A DNA stretch of 64,000 nt from Fretibacter rubidus (GCF_041429785.1 NZ_CP163423.1:2666001-2730000); one strand, 5' to 3'; shown: positions 8,555-17,780, counted from the stretch's first letter. The notes: generated by a model from the sequence alone, not told the origin. Made by a program: numbers and translations.

Positions 8555-9451
8555 ATGAGCACATCATCATTTACCATGCCCTTTGCTGGCAATGACTTGA
8601 ACGCCTGCGAGCATGAGCGTGACCCAAAGGAGCTGCAAGCATTTTTAAATGACCCCAAGGCCAAAGCTATGTTGCTAGACCGAGGGCGTCCTGCGCTGCT
8701 GCCCGAAGGCGGGCTAAAATGGGTGAAGCCCAATGACTTAATTGGACAAAACATTGCCGACCCTGGCCCATTATTTTTAGGCAAGCAGGGCGATGTGCCT
8801 GTGTTTGCGTTTTCAATTTCCACTGAAAACGCACTGACAGAGATTGAGAGTTTCCAAGATATGCGGGTGGTTGCCGCGCAATTATCCCCGATGGAGCTAG
8901 CGCTGGCTGGACAGGCAAAGTCCCTGTTTGATTGGCATGATGAACACCGCTTTTGCGCAAAATGCGGGGCGGGATCGCGGGGAAATCGTGGCGGTACAAC
9001 ACGTCAATGCGATAGCTGCGGCGCGGCGCACTTTCCCCGCGTGAACCCCGTGACGATCATGCTTGTTATTAACGGCGATGATTGCTTGTTGGGGCGTGGC
9101 CACGGCTGGCCAGAGGGCAGCTTTTCCGCCCTAGCCGGCTTTGTCTCCCCAGGCGAGACCATTGAAGAGGGTTGCGCCCGCGAAATATTTGAAGAGGTCG
9201 GCGTGACAATTAAATCACCCCGTTATGTTTTTTCCCAACCTTGGCCGTTTCCAAGTCAGTTGATGATTGGCCTGATATGCGAAACCGATGACCGCGAGTT
9301 AGTCATTGACGCCAATGAGATTGAAGACGCCCGTTGGTTTTCTAGGGATGAAGTCGAAGCCGTTTTTGCCAAGCGGAGTGACGCGTTTAAACGCCCGCCG
9401 CGTTTCACGATTGCACATCAATTACTGCGCCATTGGCTGAAAGAGGGTTAA
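8555..9451 (+). CDS. nudC: NAD+ diphosphatase (NADH pyrophosphatase), Nudix family
   Basis: It hydrolyses NAD(H) to NMN(H) and AMP, and in E. coli NudC also removes NAD caps from RNA. The 298 residues show a zinc ribbon with Cys134, Cys137, Cys152 and Cys155, the Nudix box from Gly195 to Val217 (GFVSPGETIEEGCARE with EEVG), and the family-specific SQPWPFP (227-233) that distinguishes NudC from other Nudix enzymes. The start is supported by GGGAGG eight bases before the ATG. The last four bases overlap the convergent DoxX gene. Confidence 0.95.
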   Translation: MSTSSFTMPFAGNDLNACEHERDPKELQAFLNDPKAKAMLLDRGRPALLPEGGLKWVKPNDLIGQNIADPGPLFLGKQGDVPVFAFSISTENALTEIESFQDMRVVAAQLSPMELALAGQAKSLFDWHDEHRFCAKCGAGSRGNRGGTTRQCDSCGAAHFPRVNPVTIMLVINGDDCLLGRGHGWPEGSFSALAGFVSPGETIEEGCAREIFEEVGVTIKSPRYVFSQPWPFPSQLMIGLICETDDRELVIDANEIEDARWFSRDEVEAVFAKRSDAFKRPPRFTIAHQLLRHWLKEG

Positions 9452-9936
9452 GCTTTTTTCTCACGCCCAATAAGCGCGCGGCCCATTCCGCATAGCCCTG
9501 CAATAATCTCATCTCGGCGAATAACCGCAATAATTAAGCATGATAGCCAAACAGCGCAGGCAGCCATAAACAAGCCGCCGCCGTCATTATTGGGATCAAT
9601 CCCAAGCGGCGTAAACAGGTGAAACGAAATCGCGCCCGTCATAATACCGAGGCCTTTAAGCGCGCCAAATCCTTGCAAGCGGCGAAGGGCAGGAAAAAAC
9701 CCGAGCAACAACAACGCACTGGCCACCAATTCGCCAACGCCAATGACATATTGTGAAAACAGGCCCGTTTGCGCGAATAATCCATCCGCACCCAGTGTCG
9801 CGGCCCAATCATTCAGACGCCCAAATATTTCTTGGGTATTGGGGTGGTTTGTAAATTTATAGCGCAAGCTATCGAGGAAAATCACGCTGCAAAATAACGC
9901 CAAAACATGTGGTAAAAACCGTTTTATCTTATCCAT
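9448..9936 (-). CDS. DoxX-like membrane protein
   Basis: A 162-residue inner-membrane protein with four hydrophobic helices in the DoxX arrangement: residues 9-25, then GLFSQYVIGVGELVASALLLLGF, the GALKGLGIMTGAISFHLF helix, and GGLFMAACAVWLSCLIIAVI. The GELVASALLLLG segment in helix 2 is typical of the family. DoxX proteins are small integral membrane proteins with varied proposed roles, often redox-linked. The ATG at 9936 follows AGGGGATG. It ends in a basic cytoplasmic tail (GREKKA). Confidence 0.75.
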   Translation of the reverse strand: MDKIKRFLPHVLALFCSVIFLDSLRYKFTNHPNTQEIFGRLNDWAATLGADGLFAQTGLFSQYVIGVGELVASALLLLGFFPALRRLQGFGALKGLGIMTGAISFHLFTPLGIDPNNDGGGLFMAACAVWLSCLIIAVIRRDEIIAGLCGMGRALIGREKKA

Positions 9937-9980
9937 AACTCATCCCCTTTTTTTTGCGACCTTAGTCCTAATTGGATAGT

Positions 9981-10433
9981 TTAATCCATTAAAATATTAG
10001 GCCAACGTTTATCAGCATCGATAATAAAGTCATCTTTATCTGCCTCCCAATCGCGCTGCACACGGGCGTTAAAGTTCAAAAACAACCGTCCGTCCAGCAC
10101 CGTCCAATGTTTTGGCGACCCTTTGGCTAGCTTACCTTGCGCTAAGGCCCAAGCACAATAACCGCCATATTGAGGCGCAAAGGCTTCGGGATTAGCCGTG
10201 AACAAATCCAAATTTGCACGCGTCGCGAAATGCCATGTTGCGCCTTTATATTCGGCCGCGAAGTCTTTATTTCCCTCAAGCGGTTTGCCAGAGAAAAAGC
10301 TAACGCTATCAAAACCGCCAACAGCCGTATTATTACGCCAACTTGTATAAATAGGGTCGCTATCGGCATAGGCAGACGGCGTGCTTAGGGTCAGTGAGAA
10401 AAGGGCGGCGAGGGCTATCATTAAATATTTCAT
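9981..10433 (-). CDS. Exported YHS-domain protein
   Basis: A 150-residue protein with a cleavable signal peptide (MKYLMIALAALFSLTLSTPSAYA). The mature part carries a YHS-type metal-binding domain: AVGGFDSVSFFSGKPLEGNKDFAAEYKGATWHFATRANLDLF, then PEAFAPQYGGYCAWALAQGK with the conserved Cys. The family is common in alphaproteobacterial periplasms and is suspected to bind metal, but its function is not established. It lies 44 bases upstream of the DoxX gene on the same strand and may be co-transcribed with it. Confidence 0.82.
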   Translation of the reverse strand: MKYLMIALAALFSLTLSTPSAYADSDPIYTSWRNNTAVGGFDSVSFFSGKPLEGNKDFAAEYKGATWHFATRANLDLFTANPEAFAPQYGGYCAWALAQGKLAKGSPKHWTVLDGRLFLNFNARVQRDWEADKDDFIIDADKRWPNILMD

Positions 10434-10504
10434 AGTCGCTCTTTACTGCTTATTTCTCTTAAAACCAATCACAGCCTGTCACGGCTTTGTGAATGTCTAA
10501 ACCC

Positions 10505-11353
10505 TTAGGTGCCATCACGATTGAGTCGCCCGTCATCTGCGGGATAGGTGCCGAGCATCAAAAGCATATCCGAGAAAAAAGCGAGTTCTTCCATGGCATG
10601 CACCATCCCAGGGTCATCAGGATGAGCTTCGACATCGGCATAAAACTGCGTTGCCCAAAACGACCCATCGACCATGTAACTTTCAAGCTTCGTCATATTT
10701 AAACCGTTAGTCGCGAACCCGCCGAGCGCTTTATAAAGAGCGGACGGCACATTGCGGACTTTGAACACGAAACTGGTCACAACGGGCTGGCTTCCACGCG
10801 CTATTGATAACGGCTCTGATGCCAAAATTAAAAACCGCGTGGTATTATGGGCGGCATCTTCTATGTCTTCCGCCATACGCTCTAGCCCGTAAATTTCGCC
10901 AGCCAGTTTGGAAGCAACTGCCGCCACAGATTTGTCGCCAAGCGCTGCGACCGCTTGGGCGGCACCCGCTGTGTCGACATCATTGACCGCTTTGATGCCC
11001 ATATCTTGGAGCCGTTTGCGGACCTGGCCCAAAGCCATAGGATGAGAACGCGCAGATTTAATATCCCCGATTTTCGCCCCCCGCACAGCCAATAACTGAT
11101 GATGCACAGGCAAGTAATGCTCGCCAATAATATGCAGCCCGCCTTCGGGCAGTAGGTGATAAATATCAGAGACGCGCCCCGCGACGGTATTTTCAACAGG
11201 AATCATAGCCAGTGCTGCGCGGCCGCTGCGCACAGCATCGAACGCGGCAGAAAAGCTTGTGCAGGGCTCGGCTACGTAATTGGGATAATAAGACTGGCAA
11301 GCCAAATGAGAATAGGCCCCCGCCTCACCTTGGTAAACAATCGTCTGTGTCAT
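10505..11353 (-). CDS. pheA: Prephenate dehydratase
   Basis: It converts prephenate to phenylpyruvate in phenylalanine synthesis. The 282 residues comprise a periplasmic-binding-protein-like catalytic part (YQGEAGAYSHLACQSYY at the start, and NTTRFLILA with the essential Thr) and a C-terminal ACT domain (TSFVFKVRNVPSALYKALGGFATNGLNMTKLESYM) that senses phenylalanine. There is no chorismate mutase domain, as expected in alphaproteobacteria. It starts four bases after the kdsB stop and is co-transcribed with it. Confidence 0.95.
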   Translation of the reverse strand: MTQTIVYQGEAGAYSHLACQSYYPNYVAEPCTSFSAAFDAVRSGRAALAMIPVENTVAGRVSDIYHLLPEGGLHIIGEHYLPVHHQLLAVRGAKIGDIKSARSHPMALGQVRKRLQDMGIKAVNDVDTAGAAQAVAALGDKSVAAVASKLAGEIYGLERMAEDIEDAAHNTTRFLILASEPLSIARGSQPVVTSFVFKVRNVPSALYKALGGFATNGLNMTKLESYMVDGSFWATQFYADVEAHPDDPGMVHAMEELAFFSDMLLMLGTYPADDGRLNRDGT

Positions 11354-11357
11354 CGTT

Positions 11358-12086
11358 TTATTCCGTTATATCTTTTAAAAGCAATTGTCGCGCACGGTCT
11401 AAATCGTCGGGCGTGTCCACACCATGTGGGGCCGCGTCGACAATAACGACGTCAAGACGCATACCGTCCTCTAACGCGCGCAGCTGTTCTAGCCTTTCTC
11501 GGCGCTCTAATGGGGACGGCGGTAGCGCGCAGAAACGGTCAAGCGCAGCGCGGCGGTAGCCATATAATCCCAAATGATGCATGATAGGACCGTCGCCGCT
11601 TGGCGCGCTTGCGCGGGTAAAATACAGCGCGCGTCCATCGCCAGCAATGACGGCTTTGACAACATTAGGGTCTTTAATCTCTCGCGCATCAGATGTCGCC
11701 ACAGCCGCTGTTGTCATATCCACATCAGAATTATCAAACGGCGCCAATATGGCCTTGATTACCCCAGGGTCTAGTGTTGGCATATCGCCTTGAACATTGA
11801 CAATAATATCATGCTGACCATCAGGGTCGATAATATCCGCGCATGCTTTAACACGGTCTGTGCCCGACGGAAGCTCAGGGTCAGTCATAACGGCGCGACC
11901 ACCCGCAGCCTCAACCACGTCTTTGACGACAGTTTCTGAACACGCAATCACCACAGGACCGATCGCCGCCTCTTGCGCGCGTCTCATCACATGCACAATC
12001 ATAGACGTACCGCCAATATCAGCCAAAGGCTTTCCTGGCAGGCGAGTCGCGGCCATGCGGGCTGGAATGATAATCAACGGTGTCAT
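11358..12086 (-). CDS. kdsB: 3-deoxy-manno-octulosonate cytidylyltransferase (CMP-Kdo synthetase)
   Basis: It activates Kdo with CTP for lipopolysaccharide inner-core synthesis. The 242-residue form starts at MTPLIIIPARMAATRLPGKPLADIGG, which is the conserved nucleotide-binding N-terminus; the frame runs 41 codons further upstream without any family-like sequence. Other family blocks are VIACSE, DPELPSGTDRVKACA, IVNVQGDMPTLDPGVI (the usual QGDEP reads QGDMP) and HHLGLYGYRR. It is the first gene of kdsB-pheA and is divergent from the cytochrome c gene, an arrangement conserved in alphaproteobacteria. Confidence 0.95.
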   Translation of the reverse strand: MTPLIIIPARMAATRLPGKPLADIGGTSMIVHVMRRAQEAAIGPVVIACSETVVKDVVEAAGGRAVMTDPELPSGTDRVKACADIIDPDGQHDIIVNVQGDMPTLDPGVIKAILAPFDNSDVDMTTAAVATSDAREIKDPNVVKAVIAGDGRALYFTRASAPSGDGPIMHHLGLYGYRRAALDRFCALPPSPLERRERLEQLRALEDGMRLDVVIVDAAPHGVDTPDDLDRARQLLLKDITE

Positions 12087-12260
12087 TGCGCTGTTATAGC
12101 GGGGTTTTTTGGCTTTGCGACCATAGACCGCAAGTCTTTTACGGTATTTTTGACCCAAGACAGCCTTTTCAATTTGCAATCGCGGTATATCTTTATAAAA
12201 GACCACCAATAAGCCCTCATGACACGGGCGGTAGAGGACCTAGACTAAAGGGACATTATC

Positions 12261-12911
12261 ATGGACGAACTTGGCTTTAACAAAATTGCTGGCGCAATTC
12301 TCGCAACAGCGCTCGGCTTTATGCTTTTAAAAGAAGTGTCCCACAGCATTGTACATTCCGAAGCACCAGATGTGCCTGCCTATGCGCTAGAACTACCAAC
12401 CGAAGGTCCTGTCGTCGAAGAAGTTAAAGCGCCGTTCCCTCAAGCAGAATGGGTTGCCGCCATGGACGCAGACCGGGGTGCCCGCGTATTTAAAAAATGC
12501 GTATCATGTCACAATAACGAAGCTGGCGGAGCCAATGGTACAGGCCCGAACCTTTACGGTGTCGTGGGCGCACCAGCCGCAGTGCATGACGGATTTGCCT
12601 ATTCAAATGCCCTAAAGACATCGGGCAAAACTTGGACTTACGCTAGCCTGGATGGATTTTTGGAACGTCCAGGTCGTTACATCTCTGGCACAAACATGAA
12701 TTTTATTGGCCTAAAGAAGCCTGAGGATCGTGCGGCCGTCATTGAATATCTTCGCACGGGTGCAGCCAATCCAATCCCGCGGCCAGAGGTCGCTGCCTTT
12801 GACCCAGCCCCAACAGAGGAAGTTGTTGTCGAAGCCGACCCTGGCGCCGTCATAGAAGAAATGACAGCCCAAGATGCCCCTATTGAGACACCAGAGATGG
12901 TCGAACAATAA
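12261..12911 (+). CDS. cycM: Membrane-anchored cytochrome c (CycM/c552 type)
   Basis: A 216-residue class I cytochrome c with an uncleaved N-terminal anchor helix (residues 8-24). The haem site is CVSCH (80-84), and the axial methionine is probably in SGTNMNFIGLKKPEDRAAVIEYL. CycM-type proteins pass electrons from the bc1 complex to the terminal oxidase. The acidic Pro/Glu/Val-rich tail after residue 175 is longer than usual and likely unstructured. The gene symbol is given because the divergent kdsB-pheA neighbours match the usual cycM context. Confidence 0.85.
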   Translation: MDELGFNKIAGAILATALGFMLLKEVSHSIVHSEAPDVPAYALELPTEGPVVEEVKAPFPQAEWVAAMDADRGARVFKKCVSCHNNEAGGANGTGPNLYGVVGAPAAVHDGFAYSNALKTSGKTWTYASLDGFLERPGRYISGTNMNFIGLKKPEDRAAVIEYLRTGAANPIPRPEVAAFDPAPTEEVVVEADPGAVIEEMTAQDAPIETPEMVEQ

Positions 12912-12932
12912 TCGCACCCAACATAGTGATAG

Positions 12933-12962
12933 CAAAGCCCTCACCTTGGTCGGGGCTTTTTT
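12933..12962 (+). terminator. Intrinsic terminator after cycM
   Basis: AAGCCC (12935-12940) pairs with GGGCTT (12953-12958) and runs into six T residues on the plus strand, 22 bases after the cytochrome c stop codon. Confidence 0.8.
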
Positions 12963-12984
12963 ATGGGCCGTGGTGTCGGATGAT

Positions 12985-13416
12985 TTAAGCAGCGACAGAG
13001 TTTATTTGACCCAATTTCATTTCCGTACGAATGGTCTCTGCAAAGGCTGTTAAAAACGTCGAACCCCGTGCTGTACGCTTGATGATAATCGAGCGTTTAT
13101 CACGGTGGTCTGGGGCCCGTTCTATAAAGTGATAGCCAACCAGCGTATCGACCGCGCGCGTAATAACGGCCTTGGTCACGCCTAGCCGCGCAGCGAGAGA
13201 CCGCACAGTGTGCGGCCCGCCTTCCAAATAGACCGTCGTTAACAAGGCAAATTGGCGTGACGTCAAATCAGGACTGTCGCCCAACACACTATCCAATGTC
13301 ACGCGGTGCCAAAGCGCCAAGGCATCACCATTGTTCAGGCGTGGCATGACGCTGCGGGCAGAGGCGTTGCGCGGCGGCGATTGAGAGGCCGATGTACGCT
13401 GTGAATATGCCGACAT
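12985..13416 (-). CDS. MarR-family transcriptional regulator
   Basis: A 143-residue winged-helix regulator. The recognisable core is LTSRQFALLTTVYLEGGPHTVRSLAARLGVTKAVITRAVDTLVGYHFIERAPDHRDKRSIIIKRTARG, with the helix-turn-helix at SLAARLGVTKAVITRAV and the wing containing the conserved Asp-x-Arg (DKRS). MarR proteins bind inverted repeats as dimers and usually lose DNA affinity on binding a small ligand. It is divergent from the membrane acyltransferase-like gene; a perfect inverted repeat in the shared intergenic region could be its operator. Confidence 0.88.
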   Translation of the reverse strand: MSAYSQRTSASQSPPRNASARSVMPRLNNGDALALWHRVTLDSVLGDSPDLTSRQFALLTTVYLEGGPHTVRSLAARLGVTKAVITRAVDTLVGYHFIERAPDHRDKRSIIIKRTARGSTFLTAFAETIRTEMKLGQINSVAA

Positions 13417-13562
13417 AACCCCTCTCCCTTATTTAATCGCGTGAAAAACAAATCACTTTAGAAAAAGATTCGCACAGTGATGATTCGCGGGTCAAGGGCC
13501 AAAGGTAAAAATCAGCCCGCATGGGGGCTAAATCCCCGTAAAGGCAATAAATTTTAAGACTT

Positions 13563-13584
13563 TTACGCTAGGATTTTAGCGTAA
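13563..13584. promoter_or_regulatory. Perfect inverted repeat between marR-like gene and membrane protein
   Basis: TTACGCTA and TAGCGTAA (8-bp arms, six-base spacer) lie 22 bases before the GTG start of the membrane acyltransferase-like gene and about 150 bases from the MarR-type gene. The size fits a dimeric regulator. That the MarR protein binds here is inference. Confidence 0.5.
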
Positions 13585-13605
13585 TGATAACAACGGAACC
13601 CGCTG

Positions 13606-14724
13606 GTGAACCACAATACCGACATAAACGCCGCTATTAAGCCCCCTGTGCGCACGGTAGTGCATAGCGGGTTATGGTTACCGCGACTGACCGCAATACG
13701 TGTTTTGGCCGTGCTCGTCATCGCGATGGGCTATGCCTCGACGATGCCGCTTGGACCACAAGCGCACGAAATTGGGGCGCATCTAGGCTATCAACCCAGT
13801 TGGATTGGCGTTCAAATCTTGTTCTTTTTTTCAGGTCTTTTAGCGCTACGGAGTTTGCAAGCGGGCCGATATGGCTGGACTTATTTAAAATCGCGCATCC
13901 GCAGCACATGGCCTGTTCTTATCGCTATCACCGCCAGTGTTGTTCTAGTCGTCTATCCAATGTGCGCGGATGTCGGGCAATGGAACGTCGCGACGTTACT
14001 GTCACTCGCCACATATTTTTTCCTGACTATTACGGGCCTTGATCCCGGACGGCCCCTGCCTGGTTTGCTCGATGATGCTGCCTATACGTGTCTTATCCAA
14101 GGCGCGATTTGGACGTTACGCTGGGGTCTTGTGTTTCATATTGGGGCCGCGGTATTAGGCCGATATCATAAGCTGATACAGCCGCCTGTGCTTTTGGGAT
14201 TATCCGTTCTTACGACAGGCAGCTATGTCGCCATCACCTATCTAGCCGTCCAAAATGATTGGCAAAACCTGATTGCGATTATTACAGCGCTGCGACTGGC
14301 TTATGCCTTTGTGATTGGCATGACAGTGTGGGCTTACCGTGACAAATTGCCGACATCATTGACAGTCAAGACAGCCGTTATTGCCACAGCCTTTGTCATT
14401 GCAACCGCTCATCATTACCTCGGGCCGTGGTCGCCCCTGATAGAGATTAGCTTATGTGTAGCATGGGGTTACAGCGCTTATCTTCTGGCGACATCAACGA
14501 CGCCCAAATTGTCATGGGCAGATAATTGGCCCGCCCTGACAGCGGCGCTTTACATGCTTAATTGGCCGATAGCGCAATTACTTCTGATGGGTTTCCCAAA
14601 TATGTCTGGCCCGCAACTCGTGGGCATGACCCTGCCACTGACAGTGTTAATCGCGGGGCTGCTCTACGGCGCGATGACGGGTCGTTTATTGCGAAAAATC
14701 ACCGTTCAAACCGCCCGCCTTTAA
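13606..14724 (+). CDS. Acyltransferase-3-like multi-spanning membrane protein
   Basis: A 372-residue protein with about ten hydrophobic segments. The opening (LPRLTAIRVLAVLVIAMGYAS) and IGVQILFFFSGLLALRSLQAGRYGWTYLKSRIRSTWPVL resemble the acyltransferase-3 / OafA group (typically 'FFVLSGFLI...R..RI.P'), which O-acylate surface polysaccharides. The usual catalytic histidine in the first helix is not evident (Met replaces it), so activity is uncertain. The start is a GTG without a strong ribosome binding site. The last 39 bases overlap the convergent aminopeptidase gene. Confidence 0.55.
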   Translation: MNHNTDINAAIKPPVRTVVHSGLWLPRLTAIRVLAVLVIAMGYASTMPLGPQAHEIGAHLGYQPSWIGVQILFFFSGLLALRSLQAGRYGWTYLKSRIRSTWPVLIAITASVVLVVYPMCADVGQWNVATLLSLATYFFLTITGLDPGRPLPGLLDDAAYTCLIQGAIWTLRWGLVFHIGAAVLGRYHKLIQPPVLLGLSVLTTGSYVAITYLAVQNDWQNLIAIITALRLAYAFVIGMTVWAYRDKLPTSLTVKTAVIATAFVIATAHHYLGPWSPLIEISLCVAWGYSAYLLATSTTPKLSWADNWPALTAALYMLNWPIAQLLLMGFPNMSGPQLVGMTLPLTVLIAGLLYGAMTGRLLRKITVQTARL

Positions 14725-16122
14725 CCAGTGAAATATCGCGCGAAGCGCAAACATATCACCGCCCGCCGGATGGGCGGGTTGGCTGGTCGGATTCCAAGCA
14801 TAGACATCTAAATGCATCCATGGCCGCCCTTTAACAAAACGTTCCAAGAACAAGGCCGCTGTCACACTGCCGGCAAAACTACCGCCTGCGTTTTTCATAT
14901 CAGCAATGGGGGAGCTAAGCAGGCTGTTATAGGGCTGCCATAACGGCATATGCCATAGCGGATCATGTTGACTGTCCGCTTTTTCCAAAATCGCCGCGAC
15001 AGGGGCTTTACGGTTGGAAAAAAACGGCGGCAATGTTGGGCCAAGCGCAACACGCGCAGCCCCCGTCAACGTCGCGAAATCAATCATTAAGTCAGGCTCG
15101 GCTTCGGCGGCCTTACATAATGCATCACCCAAAACCAAGCGGCCTTCGGCATCTGTATTGTCAATCTCGACTGTCAACCCTGTGCGAGAGGTCAGGATAT
15201 CACCGGGGCGGTACGCATTGGCGCTAATCGCGTTTTCGGCAATGGAGACTAAGACATGTAAGCGGACAGGCAGGCCGCAGCCCATAATCATATCCGCTAA
15301 GGCTAAAGCGTGCGCCGCGCCGCCCATATCTTTTTTCATGATGCGCGCGCCAGACGCGCCCTTAATATTCAGACCGCCCGTATCAAAGGTGATACCTTTG
15401 CCGATAATGGCCAAGGTTGGATGGGTTGGGTCACCCCATTGAAATTCAACAAGACGCGGGGCCTCATGGGCTGCACGACCCACGGCATGAATCATGGGAT
15501 AGTTTTGGTCGAGCAAATCATCACCAATGATAGCAGATATCTCTGCCCCATGTTTTTCTGCTACCGCTATGGCCGCGTCATGCAAGGCAACAGGCCCCAT
15601 ATCGGCGGCGGGGGTGTTGACCAAATCACGGCCAAAATGCACGGCAGAGACAAGCGCAATTGTCTCGTCCGGGCGATGCGCAGCGTCTAGCACTAAAATT
15701 GCGGGCGTGTATTTTTCAGGCAAGTATCGATCAAATTTATAGGCACCCAATCCCCAGCCAACGGCGGCCTGCGCCGATGTCCAGTCGTCCGGCATGGTGA
15801 TTAGCTCATAAACACCGCCGCCTGATAAGAAGGTTGCCAATTGACCCAAACGTATGGGTCCAAGAACGTCACCGTCTACTGGCCCTGCACCGAATAGGAC
15901 AGCTGTAAAATGACCGTCATTGCCGGGCAAGCGAATACGTTGTCCCGTGTCGCCGCGAAATCCGCGCGCATCGGCAAAGGCTTGTTGCGTGGCACTAAGA
16001 GACGCCCTGACAGCATCCCAACCATCGGGTCGGCAAACATGAACCGGCAAAGGGTTGCCGTCATGGCTTCGGTCAAAATCCTTGCGCGTCGTAAAGCAAG
16101 TCACAGATTTAGGGTGGGCCAT
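14686..16122 (-). CDS. Leucyl aminopeptidase (M17 family)
   Basis: A cytosolic dimetal exopeptidase of 478 residues. The M17 signature NTDAEGRL is at 322-329. The other metal-site and catalytic blocks GKGITFDTGGLNIKG, MKKDMGGAA and DFATLTGAARVALG are present, followed by SPIADMKNAGG. The N-terminal half is the poorly conserved macro-like domain. The ATG at 16122 follows AGAGTTCT, a moderate site. It is not a PepA with the DNA-binding N-terminus of E. coli, so no regulatory role is claimed. It overlaps the end of the membrane acyltransferase-like gene tail to tail. Confidence 0.92.
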   Translation of the reverse strand: MAHPKSVTCFTTRKDFDRSHDGNPLPVHVCRPDGWDAVRASLSATQQAFADARGFRGDTGQRIRLPGNDGHFTAVLFGAGPVDGDVLGPIRLGQLATFLSGGGVYELITMPDDWTSAQAAVGWGLGAYKFDRYLPEKYTPAILVLDAAHRPDETIALVSAVHFGRDLVNTPAADMGPVALHDAAIAVAEKHGAEISAIIGDDLLDQNYPMIHAVGRAAHEAPRLVEFQWGDPTHPTLAIIGKGITFDTGGLNIKGASGARIMKKDMGGAAHALALADMIMGCGLPVRLHVLVSIAENAISANAYRPGDILTSRTGLTVEIDNTDAEGRLVLGDALCKAAEAEPDLMIDFATLTGAARVALGPTLPPFFSNRKAPVAAILEKADSQHDPLWHMPLWQPYNSLLSSPIADMKNAGGSFAGSVTAALFLERFVKGRPWMHLDVYAWNPTSQPAHPAGGDMFALRAIFHWLKAGGLNGDFSQ

Positions 16123-16332
16123 AGAACTCTCTTTATGCTGCGCTTTAACTGGCGCTGTCTTTATAGGGTTACCGTTACACTGTCATAACGTAGTGGCGTC
16201 CAGTTTGATATGGATATGAAGGCTTGGTTACCACTTATTAACCGACTTTGTTTACGTTTGTTAACGAATTCTTATGCCGACACAACCGACATTGCGGCTT
16301 CGCTTACTCTTTTGATAATGGATTGACCGGAT

Positions 16333-17754
16333 ATGGCTAACTTAAACGTTTCCAAATTAAATCTCAAAGGGCTTTTGCTTGCGGGCCTGTCCGCTGTAGC
16401 GCTCAGCGCTTGTTCTGTGGCTCAAAACTATACAGAAAAAGAACAAAGCATCGTCGACAGTTTGGACGGAGGTCTTTACCAACCCGCCAGCCGCACAGCG
16501 CGCGATAATATTGAGACCCAAACCCCCTTTGCGCAAACGGCCTTTTGGGCGCGGGAATATCAATTAAATCCTGGCGACCTTGAAAGTGCGGTAAAGCTAT
16601 CCGCTGCGCTGCGCAAAATCGGCAACCCCGCCAAGGCGGTCGAGACCGCACAACTGGCGCGCGCCATGCATCCGCGTGATCCCTATTTAACAGCTGAATT
16701 TGCCGCTGCTTTGATCGCGACAGAGCGCGGCGCGGACGCCATTAAACCCCTGCAAGATGGATTGCGTTTAGCGCCACAATATGCCCGACTTTGGTCATTG
16801 ATGGGGGCTGCGCTTGACCAAGGCGAGCAGTATGAGCAAGCGCGCAAACATTACGGCCGCGCGCTTTCCATTACACCAAATGATCCATCAATTTTGGCGA
16901 ATATGGGCTTGTCCTTTGCTCTGCAAGGGGACGCTGCCACCGCGGAGACATGGCTGCGTCGTGCGGCGGCTATCCCAGGGGCCAGCGCTGGCGTGCGCCA
17001 AAACCTAGACCTTGTTTTGCAATTACAAGGCAAAACACCCCCGCCAAGTCAAACCGCTGAACGCGCACCCACTCAGAGCTATCCACAAACGTCAATACAG
17101 CCTGCGCGCGCGCAGCAACAACAGCTGAACCCATACGGCGCACCACAAGAGTATCGCAACACGTTGAGCATCGCTGATAAAAATGCCGTCTCGCCGCGTC
17201 AACTTGCTCGCCCTCAACAACAAGTCGCGCCGCAAAACACACAAGCGCGCTCATCTTACCCGCAAGCCCCATCCGCGGCTGGGCTTAATACGCCCTATAA
17301 TACGCCCCGCAATACACCGCAGGCGACCGCGAATTACAGCTATAGCAATAGCCCATCTGCGAGCTCACTAAGAGGCTCCAGTAACGACTCTATCGCAGCG
17401 CCTCAATCCGCGCCTAAAACGGCAATGGACGCCGCACGGGCCGCCGCAGCTCGTAGCCAGGGCCGCAGTGTGACTGTCCCCGCCGGCGCGCCTACGCCGC
17501 AAAGTACAGTGCTTGAGACGATTGCCAACACTGTTGGACCGCGCTCTGCCATGGGTGTGCCCGCTAACCAAGCTTTGGCAGGGGGTCGCGCACCCCAAGG
17601 CAATGACTACGCCCCAACACGCTTGCCCGGATATGGACAACAAAATTACGGCCCCAATACGCAGCCTGTGCAGCAATACGCGCCGCAGAACTGGGGACAG
17701 CAAAGTCAGAACCAGCAAGCCCCGCAACCGCGCGGTCCTGCACGTCGGCGTTAA
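16333..17754 (+). CDS. tadD: TadD-type TPR lipoprotein of the Flp pilus
   Basis: A 473-residue lipoprotein (lipobox LSAC, Cys26 or nearby). Residues 60-230 form TPR repeats (for example DPYLTAEFAAALIATERGADAIKPLQDGL and ARLWSLMGAALDQGEQYEQARKHYGRAL), the layout of TadD, which acts as the pilotin for the Tad secretin. The last ~240 residues are a Gln/Pro/Ala/Ser/Asn-rich low-complexity tail absent from ordinary TadD proteins. It faces tadC tail to tail across a strong terminator and is transcribed apart from the main tad operon. Confidence 0.82.
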   Translation: MANLNVSKLNLKGLLLAGLSAVALSACSVAQNYTEKEQSIVDSLDGGLYQPASRTARDNIETQTPFAQTAFWAREYQLNPGDLESAVKLSAALRKIGNPAKAVETAQLARAMHPRDPYLTAEFAAALIATERGADAIKPLQDGLRLAPQYARLWSLMGAALDQGEQYEQARKHYGRALSITPNDPSILANMGLSFALQGDAATAETWLRRAAAIPGASAGVRQNLDLVLQLQGKTPPPSQTAERAPTQSYPQTSIQPARAQQQQLNPYGAPQEYRNTLSIADKNAVSPRQLARPQQQVAPQNTQARSSYPQAPSAAGLNTPYNTPRNTPQATANYSYSNSPSASSLRGSSNDSIAAPQSAPKTAMDAARAAAARSQGRSVTVPAGAPTPQSTVLETIANTVGPRSAMGVPANQALAGGRAPQGNDYAPTRLPGYGQQNYGPNTQPVQQYAPQNWGQQSQNQQAPQPRGPARRR

Positions 17755-17780
17755 TACGCACCCGACCATAATTACAATGC

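Noticed and set aside
17368-17769. Long minus-strand frames opposite the TadD tail
   Set aside because: They arise from the repetitive, G+C-rich low-complexity tail of TadD and have no independent support.
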